Below, piece after piece: positions 1-10,061 of a stretch of DNA of 15,374 nucleotides. Below the pieces are notes generated by a model. It ran no database searches, had not been told where the DNA came from, and worked only from the letters and a program-made list of their open reading frames with translations. The first letter of the stretch is position 1; each line of letters starts with the position of its first letter. Origin of the DNA: Hyphochytrium catenoides (taxonomy: Eukaryota > Sar > Hyphochytriomycetes > Hyphochytriales > Hyphochytriaceae). The DNA is taken from the NCBI GenBank assembly GCA_900088475.1, contig FLMG01001433.1:1-15374 (forward strand), in the 5' to 3' direction. Position numbers and translations under genes: made by a program.

Positions 1-3000
1 GCTGGTAGTTAGGAATGGAATGTACATCAAAGTGTGGCATCATCCCGAGACCGACAGATACTACTGGTCCGGAGCCAGGGTAGAGGATATCAGGTACGAG
101 CACATTCAAGCGGAGGTAGTGAAAGACTGCAGGCAATCTAGCAAGAGTAATAGAGAAAAGACCTAAAAAGAGGTCTGACGGTGGGAATGACTTTTCTTCC
201 TTTGCTGCTCACTGCTATCCAGGAGGAGAGAACAAGAAGATGCAAAGAAGGATATTCCAGAGCTGAATGGAGCTTGGGGCACTGAAGAGCAAGCTCAGAC
301 GGATGCAGGTATGAGGGAGACCCCACGTCTTTACCTACACCTTACCTCTCTGGACTCACCCTTCACAAGATGCCAATGATGTGTCTACTTTGACAACCGT
401 CAGCCTTCCTCCACCTGTATATGATTTCTTCTTCCTGGAACGTCCTAAATTCACAGCCCATGGCCCGAGCCTTAAACGGCCTTGTCTATGTCTACTCGTT
501 TGCTTCTACTCATGTCTTCTCCCTATAATAACAGAGAAGCAGACAAGTTTCAGACGTATCCTTCTCAACAAGTGCCAAGAGGTGTTTGAAGACGAGGACG
601 CCTACCGCGAAGTGGGAGAGCTGGAGGAGAAGCTAAAGGAGGAAGGACTTACAGATCAACAAAAGGCAGAGCTGAACGTTATGATAGAACAGAAGAGGGG
701 AAAGATCAAGCGGAGAATGCTTGGTGAGCTGACCGTCTTTCATTCTTCTTGTTCTTTTACGCTTGCTTTAGCTTTATGAAAGCTCTAGCGCATCTCCTCC
801 TCTCAACAGTCTACTGCCTCCCTCATCACTGCATTGACTCTTTGGTGAGAGGTACAAATTGATTGCAGTTGGTATCTTCTTCCACAGGACTGCTGCTGCT
901 GCTTGACACTGTTCCTCCCAGATCTTCTCTTGCCGTCTTATTGTTTCTCCTGGTCTTTTTTCCCGAGGTTCAATTCGCTTGCCACCGCACCTTCTCTCGG
1001 ATCGGCTACTGTCCTGTCACTGCGTCCTGCGGTGGTCCACTCAATCCCTGTTCCGGCTCCTTGTCCGTTCGATACTCTTTTAGGCAATATCCGCTTCATA
1101 GGCGAGCTGTATAAGAAGGGGATGCTAACTAAGAACATTATGGGGCGGTGCATCTTCAGACTTCTCAATGCCAACGTTGACTCAGAGTCAGGGGAGATAG
1201 TGTTTGACAACAGTCCACCCGATGAGGTCAGGCCCAAGAGGAAAGAGAGAGAGAGAGAGAGAGAGAGAGGAGACACATCTTGGCTTCATGATTTCTTGTT
1301 TCTGTTCCCATTTTGTCTGAATCTACCTGTTTTTCTTTCTTTCTGTCTCTCTCTCTTTCTCTCCTCTCACCCATGCAGCGGAATGAGGACTTCTCTGCTT
1401 CCTTTGTCTACTTCTCCTATTCCTCGCATCTCTAGACACACAAAGTAGCGTTCGTGTCGAGCCCTCGTTCCATCTCTCTTAGAAGTCTCACGAATTTGAC
1501 GTCCTGGCTCGTGTCATTCTTCATTTCTCTCGTCTCTCCCTCTAGGAATCCATTGAGTCGCTCTGCAAACTGCTGACTACGATGGGTAAGAAGTATGACC
1601 AGGAGCGACGCGACAGCGTGGACCTGTTCTTTAGTCGCATCCAGACACTAGTTAAGGATAAGAGACTGGTAAGGAGTCCCCTGCCTCCCCGCATTTGTGT
1701 CCTACCTTCCATGACGAACAGGACTTCGCGCTCCTCCATATCCTCAGCTGCTATTCTTCTTCTTGGATCCAGAAGGCTATGTTTCTCTGTTGTTTGTCTC
1801 CGACACCTCAATCTGTGCCTTATGTCCACTCTTCGCGATGGATTGTGATCGTCTCTACCCTCTTCAGCGGCCCTTAGCAACGTCCTGGAGCGTTGCCTGC
1901 CTCTGTCACTAGCTCTCACGCCTCTTCTCTCGCGTGGCTCCTCCGTAATCCTTCTATTTCCAGGGCTCTCGTATCCGGTTTATGTGCCAGGATATTATTG
2001 ATCTCAGAGCCAACCGCTGGGAACCAAGGCGAAAGGAACTCAAAGCCAAGACTCTGGAGGAGATCCACCAAGATATCAAGAAAGAAGAGATGGAACAGGC
2101 AGCCAAGTAAGATCCTAACATCACCACGGAAGCAGCTGCAGTGTCTAACAGACTCACTCTTCTGTCTTTTCTGCTAGGTCCTTAGCAGCTCAGAAGGGCT
2201 CTATGGACAGAGACTACTACCGGCAGCCACGGAAAGATCTGCCGCCACCCGCAGCTACCCGACATGTCACCACGATGAGAGATCCTAGAGCTTCAGAGGA
2301 TACACTAGGCAGACCCACTACGACAGGATCAGGAGGTAAGTACGACAAGGCAGGATAGAGAGAGACATGAAGTGAAGAGAGAGAGAGAAACTGGAAGGAT
2401 GAGGACACTCCGTCTAGCCCTGGCAGCTCAAGGGGAACAAGTATAAACCATCGTGATGTTTCACAATAGAATTTGGAGGATGCTCAGTAGGGCTGTCGAT
2501 TCCATGTCATCCCCTGCTTTCTCTCCCTTTCTAACGATATTTCTCCTCTCTTTCTCTATTCATAGGCCGCATGCCTTATAATGACTTCGGCAGGGGCAGC
2601 ATGAGCTCATCTAGACCGTCAGGCGATGTCAGGAAGGATAGGGACTGTACGTCGCCTGCACCCACCTTCTCAACATTTCTCTAATCTTCCCAGTGTATGA
2701 GAGCCTTCGACTCTTTTCGGCTTACTTGGAGAAGTTTGCTCCTTAAACCTGACACCCGCTATACATCTTTAACCTCCATGGAACTCTTCCCTGTCGCACA
2801 TCTCTCTTTGGGCCTTTATGTTTTGTCTCTCTTACCCTGCTTTGCCTTCAGCTTCTATGAGACTGGGCCCAGCGCGTGGAGGTCTAGGGCTTGGTCGCGG
2901 TGCTGGACTAGGTAAGCAGCCTCTTCTTCCTGATGGTCACCGCTTTTGAGTGTTGGACATCTCCTCCTCATTCTGCAGCAGGCGTTTTGTCTCGCCTCGA

Positions 3001-5905
3001 AGACAAACACTGTCATGCTTTCAATCAATATTAGCTCGTTGACTTCTCTGTCTTGCTCTCTCTCTCTCTCTCTTCTTTTTAGTTTGCTTGCTATTCTAAC
3101 ATTTCCTCTTTGTCATTATTCTCTGCTTAACCAGGTCGGCCAGATGGCAGGCCGGGAATGGGTGGCTCTAGAGACTCCTCTCCCGGTGAGGAGCGGGTTA
3201 AGCACCATCGTAGATACCCTGTTATTTTCTGGGATTAAATTTTCACGCTCGTCTCCCTTATTGACAGTTCGTCCTCTGATTGCATGATATCTGCTCCTGT
3301 GCATTGCGCACCTGTGCTCTCCCCAAGCATAACGTTTCTCGCTTTTCCATCCGACAGCTCCTTCTAGAGGCGGCGGACTTGGTGCCGGCTTCCGTCCTGG
3401 TGGAATTCTTACGAAGAGAGAGAGCAAAACGGCGCCCGCAGCAGCTCCTCCAGCAGCAGCCAAACCAGCACCGCCAGCAGAGAAGACTATGCCCCAGGAC
3501 CAGGTGCGTCTAGTTCCTTGTGGGTACCATAGGTGTCTCCTTTGCCTTTACGCACCTCGATGTTTGCTTCCAGCGCTTCTCTCTGACATTGGCTCCATTT
3601 GTATCTCTGGTATCAGGTGGACAACGCCCTTAAGGGTATGCTCCGAGAGTACATTGGCGTAGGGCTGCCTGAGGAAGTTGAGGCAAATCTAAAGGAGCTC
3701 CCTGCCTCTAAGAGGCCAGAGATTGTGGATCATCTTTATCAGATCGTCGTAGATGGTGAGCCAGCTTACCGCCTACCGAACCTATATGTTCTTTTACTCT
3801 TGCAACCGCATCATGATGGGTAGCTAGCCTTAGTTTGACTTCCATTTGCGGTCCTTGATGCCTAAACGTCCCTCACAGGCAAGGATAAAGATCGCGAGAT
3901 GCTGAACGGTCTGATCCCTCAGCTGCTGCAACGGAAAGTATTGACAGCCAAGAATGTGCGAGACAGACTGGCGGACCCTATAGCAAACCTCAGTGATACT
4001 GCGGTGGATGCACCGAAGGTGAGACTCTAGCCGTCCACCCTTGCCTTGTTAGAGGGTTTCGATCTTTCTTACTCTTTGACTCTTTATCCTACTCTGTCCT
4101 CTTACAAGCTGGGGCCCCTTCAGTTCTCTAGCCCTATACCTGCCATCAATTCCCGTCTCTCTTCTCTTCATTCTGGCCCCTCTGTCCGTCCTGAGTTAAT
4201 AGGGCCAACCTCTCTCCACATCTGTAGGTGCTAGACTACATGGCAGCACTGCTTGCTCCTCTCTTCACTTCGTCGGCGGTATCTCTCGAGTGGTTCTTAG
4301 AGGGTTGTCCGCCTGCCGATCGGGAAGCTTTCGATTTTATGGCGGAGGACGGAGGTATTCAGGACCTGCTGGCCAAGACATTCAAGATCATCGCCAAGGA
4401 TGAGAAGGCTGCAGGTGAATCACGAGTTGATCCTCCCTCTTCTTGCCCGCTTTTCCTTCTTTCTTCCCTCGCTCTTCGAGGCGTTGAAGCCCTTTCTTCC
4501 GCGTGCTTGTTTACCACTCAATCTTGTAAGTCAGATCACCTCGCTGAAAGCAGCTCGCTGATGAAGCAATGCCCCCTGTTCCTCTTCCACTAGGTAAATT
4601 GCTGGCCACCCTGGAAAGCGCAAACCTGGAGCCCATCCTGCGTAAACCCCTGGAGGACAACGCGAAAGTGTCTTTCGTTGAGGACATTTTCCCTGAAACT
4701 GCGGCCGTTCGGTGGGTAACACGGCTCTCTCTCTCTCTCTCTCTCTCTTCCTCTCTCTCTCTCTTCCTCTCTCTCTCTCTTCCTCTCTCTCTCTCTTCCT
4801 CTCTCTTTTCCGTCCCTTAGCCGACGCACTCTCTCCCTACCCTCTACCTCTTCGTGCTTTTGGTCTTTCTATCCTCTATCAGATGTTCTTGCATTATCGG
4901 AACTTGTGTTGACCTCCTGTTTCTGCCCCAGTCTGGTAAGCTTTACAGCCACTCATGGTTTCTACTCTATCGCTGTTGTCGTTCTGCCATGTGCCCTGGC
5001 ATCTCATCTACACTTTTTGCCTGCGATAGACGGCTAGAAGATGTCATGGCTCAGGACGGTCCCGTCGATGAGGCCCTCAATATTATAACAGAGCTGCCAT
5101 CATCTCTGCTAGAGAGTCCATACTTTGCAAACCAGGTTAATGGCTCACTTTCCTTTCTTTCTGTAGACTCTGTCTTGCTCTTCTCTGTTGCTTTCTTCTT
5201 ACCTGTTAAGAATTTTGGCTCTTGTCCTCGTACGAGGAGTCATCTTCCTTTCATAGACTGCCTTTTTTATGGATTTATCTTGTCTTACCAGCCACTGACC
5301 TTTCATCTCTTGCTCTCAGGTGTGTCGCATCGTCTACCAGTCTCCTCACGCCTCCGACGGGAAAGTTCCAGATGATTTCTTGCGCCTTTTAAAGCGTGTC
5401 GCCACATCTCCTGAAAGTCAAGTCGCTTGCCTGGATGCAGTCATGGAGATAGCGAGCCAGCAAGGCTTTGCTTCTGGTACCGCGCATTCTATTCTCTCTT
5501 CTATAGTGGAGTCTCTCAATCTACGCCGCCCTCTTCTCCTCGTTAAAGGCTTTTTGCCTGTGTATTCTCCTGTCTTCAAATATGATAAGTGATAGCTGTT
5601 TGTCTGCACGGCTGTTAGAAGTGCTCACGCGTTTGGCTTATTTGCTTTGACGATCTAGTTATTCTTTATCTTTGTTGGTGTTACCTCTTCTTCCTCTGAC
5701 CTTCTCTGTTTTCCAAGATGATATCAAGCATTCGTTCCAGCAGCTGTACCGCGGCGATGTCGTTGAGGACTCTGCCTTTGTCAAGTGGAAGGAGGAGGAA
5801 GACTCCTCTGGCATCAAGCTGAAGGCAATCACTAAAGTCTCAGAGTTCCTCCACTGGGTAGAAAATGCGGAAGAAGACTCAGGAGAGGAAGGCACTTCAG
5901 CTTAA
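1..5905 (+). CDS. EIF4G: Eukaryotic translation initiation factor 4 gamma (eIF4G family), 3' part, spliced
   Basis: Scaffold of the cytoplasmic eIF4F cap-binding complex, bringing together eIF4A, eIF3 and mRNA. Proposed exons: 1-93, 223-308, 535-723, 1084-1226, 1546-1668, 1964-2106, 2178-2335, 2566-2646, 2852-2911, 3135-3185, 3358-3503, 3617-3755, 3879-4018, 4228-4414, 4594-4711, 5030-5135, 5320-5476, 5718-5905. All introns are GT-AG and all phases agree, giving 768 residues from base 2 to the TAA at 5903. Domains in order: rest of MIF4G (about 61-258; [54 protein letters not shown]), a Gly/Arg/Pro-rich linker (about 260-423), MA3 (from about 425), and a C-terminal W2 domain ending in an acidic tail. 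The 5' end, with eIF4E- and PABP-binding regions, lies outside the window. Exons 1-93 and 223-308 are less certain than the rest because they do not match MIF4G. EIF4G1/3-type and EIF4G2 (DAP5)-type cannot be separated here. Confidence 0.93.
535..2106 (+). other. MIF4G domain-coding exons of eIF4G
   Basis: Four exons (535-723, 1084-1226, 1546-1668, 1964-2106) encode the C-terminal two thirds of the MIF4G HEAT-repeat domain, which in the family binds eIF4A and RNA. Landmarks are [14 protein letters not shown], a charged helix with many Glu and Lys, [32 protein letters not shown] and [20 protein letters not shown]. Each aligns by eye to known eIF4G blocks in the correct order, and the splice phases (1, 0, 0, 2) keep them in frame. 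The N-terminal helices of the domain must lie upstream of the window. Confidence 0.9.
1243..1269. repeat. (GA)n microsatellite in eIF4G intron
   Basis: A run of about 13 GA units lies 16 bp inside the intron that follows the MIF4G exon 1084-1226. A CT-rich tract on the same strand follows at about 1332-1366, so the transcript could fold GA against CT within this intron. Confidence 0.9.
2178..3503 (+). other. Gly/Arg/Pro/Ala-rich linker exons of eIF4G
   Basis: Five small exons (2178-2335, 2566-2646, 2852-2911, 3135-3185, 3358-3503; two only 60 and 51 nt) encode a low-complexity linker between MIF4G and MA3. It contains RGG/GLG-like stretches such as [20 protein letters not shown] and an Ala/Pro run. 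Similar disordered, Arg/Gly-containing linkers occur at this place in animal eIF4G. Phase agreement across all five exons (1,1,1,1,0) supports the model where conservation cannot. Confidence 0.75.
3053..3077. repeat. (CT)n microsatellite in eIF4G intron
   Basis: About ten CT units in the intron 2912-3134 of the linker region, upstream of the acceptor. It is one of many CT tracts in introns of this window. Confidence 0.85.
3617..4414 (+). other. MA3 domain-coding exons of eIF4G
   Basis: Exons 3617-3755, 3879-4018 and 4228-4414 encode an MA3 HEAT-like domain (about residues 425-545 of the visible product), in eIF4G a second eIF4A-binding site. Visible landmarks: [16 protein letters not shown] at the start, [20 protein letters not shown], then [16 protein letters not shown] and [13 protein letters not shown]. 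Splice phases are 1, 0 and 1. The remainder of the third exon leads into the linker before W2. Confidence 0.85.
4594..5905 (+). other. W2 (eIF5C-like) domain-coding exons of eIF4G
   Basis: Exons 4594-4711, 5030-5135, 5320-5476 and 5718-5905 encode the C-terminal W2 region. Its end shows the diagnostic acidic/aromatic boxes: [19 protein letters not shown], followed by [16 protein letters not shown] before the stop. This matches the AA-box pattern of eIF4G1/DAP5, eIF5 and eIF2B-epsilon. In animal eIF4G1 the W2 region binds eIF4A and the Mnk kinases. Plant and fungal eIF4G lack W2, so this is the strongest lineage hint in the window. The last intron (5477-5717) uses a less common AAG acceptor. 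Confidence 0.87.
4725..4807. repeat. Compound (CT)n tract with a 16-bp higher-order unit
   Basis: The intron 4712-5029 opens with an 83-bp pyrimidine tract starting 13 bp after the donor. TTCC interruptions fall at 4748, 4764, 4780 and 4796, exactly 16 bp apart, so about four copies of a 16-bp unit (CT runs ending in TTC) are stacked in tandem. The reverse strand is correspondingly pure GA/GGAA. Confidence 0.93.
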
Positions 5906-6776
5906 GAGTATGAACTCGGAGGTTGAGAGTATGGCACCTTCCAACTTCCCGCTTATTTAGTTAGGACCAAGCTAGGCATTAAAAGAGCTGCGAAGGGAGC
6001 TTCTAATATTGAAAAGTTAGGATTGACCTCTGCAGACTCACTCTCCCTCCCCGTCCGCGTTGCTCATGCCTTATGCTGCTTGGTTATCGCCCTCTGCAAA
6101 GCAATCGGCAGCAGAACATTCTGCCTGCTTTGACGCGGCCTGACCCCTACCCGGCAGCTTGCTCCCACCTGCTCTCAGTCAGTCCGGAGCTCCAACTGAG
6201 CCCCCTCTGGCTTCTTGTCTGGTCCTCTCAAAGAGCGCCATCATTCTCTGGCATCTGCTGATAGAGTTTTCATTCAGAGCTTTGCCGATGAAGCTGCACA
6301 GCGCACTGAGACGGAGCTTGGGCTGTGAAGAAGCGTTAGCGGCTACTTGCGCTGCTTCTTGGGTTAAGGGTTTATATTGAGTCTACATGTAAAGTATAGG
6401 AAACTCTATCTGGGTTCCAGTTATCCGGGTAACCTTGGTTTTCTGTATTCCCCCTGGTGTTCTGGCGCCGACTTCGCTGCTTTGTGTTTTTGGTTCTGCG
6501 CTTTTTCCCTTCATCACTAAAAAGCTTCACAGTGAGCAACGGAGATTCATTGCCATTGGCTCTCTATCATTGCTTGTGGAAGGATTGCCTCAGAACCGCA
6601 GATCTGCCTGCTATAGGGCTTTCTATCTATTGAGTTGAGCTTAGCTCCCAACGACTGGCCTAGCTGCCTTGAGCAATATTGTCCGTCATTCTCGGCTAAT
6701 CGAGGCTGCTTGGCAGACCCGAAGGTTCAGATCGGTGTATAGGGTGTCGCAAGTATTTCAGTTATAAGGGTCAGTC
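5906..6776. other. Intergenic gap between eIF4G and SLU7
   Basis: About 870 bp containing the eIF4G 3' UTR and the presumed SLU7 promoter and 5' UTR. The open frames here are short, show no recognisable protein and no splice-phase support. No TATA box sits at a credible distance from the SLU7 start. TTTCAG at 6756-6761, 15 bp before the SLU7 ATG, could be a 3' splice site of a 5'-UTR intron or of a spliced leader, but its pyrimidine tract is poor. Confidence 0.6.
5978..5983 (+). promoter_or_regulatory. Candidate polyadenylation signal (ATTAAA) for eIF4G
   Basis: ATTAAA, the commonest variant of AATAAA, lies 73 bp after the eIF4G stop codon. No canonical AATAAA is nearby. The short 3' UTR it implies fits the compact gene spacing. 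A single hexamer is weak evidence. Confidence 0.35.
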
Positions 6777-9700
6777 ATGGCGTCTGCTGGTGAGCGGCTT
6801 TCGGCTGCCGACTTCAAAAAGAAGAAAGCGGAGAATGAAGCTCGACAAGCTGGGACTCTGCCCCCTGAGCAAGATGAGGAGGGTAACATGATCAACCCTC
6901 ACAACCCCGAGTATATCACCAAGCGACCCTGGTATCTGGGTGACTCAGGGCCATCACTTAAGCATCAAGGCATACAAAAAGAGAAGGCAAGAATGGATTC
7001 CTTACCATACTATTATGCTAACCCTTGTCTTTCAACTTTCTTAGCTCTTGCTCTTGCTTGTCTCTTGCTTTACTTCAGTGGCTCTTCCACCGCTTGGTCG
7101 GCTTCTATCCATGATAGTTCACCTGAATGTCACACGCTTTGAAGCTCTTTCATTTGCTATTGCGCTGTACACAAATTGCAACGTCAGAAGCCATGTCTAC
7201 ACTTTCCGTCTCCTGTCCCTGTTTCCGTGGGCTTACCTTATGACCTCGTCTTTGTCTTTAGGTCTTCCTCTCGCTTGCGGAGGCGGACGTGCTACACAGA
7301 AAGGGACGCCTCAAGCAAGCAGCGACAAAGTTCCGTAAAGGTGCCTGCAAGAACTGCGGCGCAATGACACACAAAGATACAGAATGCGTAGAGAGACCAA
7401 GAAGCAGAGGTAAGACGCCTTCTTGGCTTCTAGAGGTGTCTTCTGTTGTTGTTCTCCGGGCCACCTCTCTGTCTCTCTTCCTCTCTCTGTCTCTCATTCT
7501 CCTGCATTTGCGGTTCTCTCTCTCTGCCCTTGTCTTCCTGCACTGTCTCTCTTCGTTTCCCCCTTCTCTCTCATTCCCTAGGGCCCGTCTACCGCGCCAT
7601 AGTTTATGTTCTCTACAAGTCCAACTCGTGTCTCGTCAGTACGCTGGCTACCTTATTCGTGCTAACATTATTCATAGGCGCTTGGAAAACCAGCCGGGAC
7701 ATCAAAGCTGATGAGATCGTTGAGGATGTGCGGTCAGGAAAGCTTGGAAACTTGGCGTTCGATGCAAAGAGAGACCAGTGGCTGGGAGTTAACCCTGATG
7801 ATCATATGAAGACAGTCATGAAGAGATATGAACAGATCGAGCATGTACGTTGATTGATCTGTCCATTGAGTATCTTCTTTTTGGTGCAAAGGTCCATCTT
7901 CCTTTAGTTTTCCTCACTCCCTTCGTGCTTTGCGCGGACCTTTCCTAACAGTTCTTACCATCAGGAGAGAAGGCGACAAAAACTGGACCAGCTGCAGAAG
8001 AAGCTGCAGGAAAGCGAGGAGAAGAAGAAGAAGAAAAAGAAAGCGAAGCAAGACGAGGGAGAAGGGGAGGATGGTACAGACAGTCCGACGGGGACAGGAA
8101 GCGATAGTGACAGTGACTATGACAGTGACGAAGGGGGACTGAGCGAGGATGAAGAGTTTATTGATAAGGAAGGAGGAAAGGTCATCACTACTACTGCTCA
8201 AAGGCAAGGTGGACTAGGAGGAGCCCAGATGAAAGTCACAGTTAGAAATCTGAGGATTAGAGAAGGTGAGAGGTAGTGAAGCAATAACTCTATCACCCCA
8301 GCTTTTTGTTGGCTATGGCCGCCGCTTTACTGACGTAAAGACTCTGCTGTTTGGGTTGCCTCACACATATCTGAAGAAGAGTGATAGTCTTTCGCGCTCT
8401 CTCTTTCTCCCTACCTATCTGACCTCGTCTGAAGCACCTTTCCTACGGATCGATTTCTTGGCCTTTAATTGGCTTTCGCTTATCACTCACTCCGCCTTCT
8501 CATTACGCTCTTTGTGCTTATTCTCTCAATAATTTTCCATCGCAGACACCGCCAAGTATCTCCGAAACCTTAATCCCAACTCTGCGTACTACGACCCCAA
8601 ATCGCGCTCGATGAGAGACAACCCGACTCCTCACGTCAACCCAGAAGACTTAGTCTTTGCTGGTGATAACTTTGTGAGACAGAGTGGAGACGCGGTAAAG
8701 CTGGCCAAGACCCAAGTCTTTGCATGGGAAGCCCATGAGAAGGGGCAAGAAGTTCATCCGCTGGCAACGCCCTCCCAGACAGAGCTTATGCAGAAACAGG
8801 TAAATTCTAATGCGATAGGCTCCTGGCACTTTAAAAAGATTTCCTGTCCTCGGTCGCCTCACTTACTCGAGCGTCTCTCTCTCTTACCCACACTTCTGTA
8901 CACTTCCGTGGACCTGTCATCCCTGCGCCTGAATCTGATGCGTTTTGCCGTCTCTTGCAATTTCTAAAGTTTCAGAAGCGCCTACTCCATCACTGGATGG
9001 CGTTTCTGTACCCATCGTACCTTATCTTCCATCCCTATAGTTGAGGAGGGAGCTTCGCTTTGTTTGGTTTTGCCGCATACTCTAGGCCTAGCTCTTTTGC
9101 TTGCTTCTCACATTGAGACCTACCTGATTCTCCTTAAGAGCACTGAACTCACAAACGTCCTCTGCCAATCTTCCGGGGCCTCTCTCATTGTCAACCTGTC
9201 TAGTTTGAGGAGAGAAAGCAGAAGCTAAAGGAGAGTCAGCGTCAAGCCATTCTCAATAAATATGGTGGAGAGAAACATTTGGATGCGCCCCCGCCAGAGC
9301 TTCTCCTTGCACAGACAGAGGAATACTTGGAGTACGGGAGAGATGGAAGGTTGCTCAAGAACAAAGAGAAGGGTGTCGCCAAGAGCAAGTATGAAGAGGA
9401 TGTTTTCCTAAATAACCACACCTCGGTCTGGGGCAGCTGGTTCGATAGAAAGAACATGTGCTGGGGTTATGCCTGCTGTCATTCTTCGGTAAGCATACTT
9501 TCCCTCGTCTCTCTTTCTCATCGTCCTCTCGCCTTCAGTCCTTTACTTCCGCCTGAACTCTATCTGTATGTTGCTGTTACTGCCTAGTGCAAGGCATGCC
9601 TTACCTTGCTGCAGCCGCTTATCGTGTTGAGCGTGCTTAGTTCTTTTGGCTCCCTTTCCGTCTTTGCAAACTCTCAGGTCAAGAACAGCTACTGCACCGG

Positions 9701-10061
9701 AGAAGCTGGCAAGGCAGCGAATGAAGCTGCCGAGATCGACGCGTTGCAGAGAGCAATGCTTCCTCCCCGAACCGCCTCGAACATGGATTCAGATAAGAGA
9801 GTCAGCCGCTCAGATCTGTATGGAGAAGCCTCCAACCCTGTGTTAGACCAAGAAAAGCTCAAGGAAGCGTTGAAACGAGAAGAAGAGTTTCAGAAGAAAG
9901 CTAAGAAAGAGAAGGAGCTGGATGATAGGAAGAGGAGGTACAACTCTATGGCCAGTACGGATGTAACCGCTGAGGATATGGAGGCCTACAGACTGAAAAA
10001 GCAGCGCGGGGATGACCCGATGGCCAAGTTCTTGGACAATCCAGATGAGGAGGATATGTAA
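6777..10061 (+). CDS. SLU7: Pre-mRNA splicing factor SLU7, complete, seven exons
   Basis: Nuclear second-step splicing factor that promotes correct 3' splice-site choice in the spliceosome. Exons: 6777-6986, 7262-7409, 7678-7844, 7965-8265, 8546-8799, 9204-9488, 9678-10061, totalling 582 residues, close to the roughly 586 of human SLU7. Start ATG sits in a good context (GTCATGG). N-terminal block: [32 protein letters not shown] zinc knuckle follows at C99, C102, H107, C112 (spacing C-x2-C-x4-H-x4-C). Then come a seven-Lys run (195-201), a Ser/Asp acidic stretch, the core [20 protein letters not shown] and [46 protein letters not shown], the Cys-containing WGYACCHS and SYCTGEAGK, and the tail RRYNSMAS plus [18 protein letters not shown]. 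The usual WY before RG ahead of the knuckle is replaced by VLHRKG. Intron 1 needs a GC donor; other introns are GT-AG. Confidence 0.96.
6987..7261 (+). other. GC-AG intron 1 of SLU7
   Basis: No usable GT donor keeps the SLU7 frame between the conserved PSLKHQ block and the in-frame stop at 7140. The site AAG|GCAAGA at 6984-6992 matches the GC-donor consensus and is phase 0; the acceptor TTTAG at 7257-7261 is also phase 0. Joining them gives exactly the human spacing from the LKHQ block to the KFRKGAC zinc knuckle. The intron also holds a strong decoy: GCTAAC at 7017-7022 followed by a pyrimidine tract and TTAG at 7041-7044. Confidence 0.8.
7465..7580. repeat. CT-rich low-complexity tract in SLU7 intron 2
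   Basis: Interrupted CT/TCTG repeats fill the middle of intron 7410-7677. Nearer the acceptor is GCTAAC at 7661-7666, a good branch-site candidate 12 bp before the terminal AG. No coding or RNA gene is evident. Confidence 0.7.

Noticed and set aside
309-534. Possible box C/D snoRNA in an eIF4G intron (AATGATGTG near 371), because mammalian EIF4G1 and EIF4G2 introns host snoRNAs
   Set aside because: The C-box match is imperfect and there is no D box or terminal stem at the right places. Other ATGATGG-like sites in the window (about 3810 and 11066) fail in the same way.
6412-6434. GGGTTCC...GGTAACC, a tRNA B-box-like or hairpin sequence
   Set aside because: No matching A box, acceptor stem or anticodon arm at the right distance; a tRNA gene is not supported.
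1-10061. eIF4G and SLU7 as an operon
   Set aside because: Same strand, but about 870 bp apart with a candidate polyadenylation signal between them. No leader acceptor is proven.
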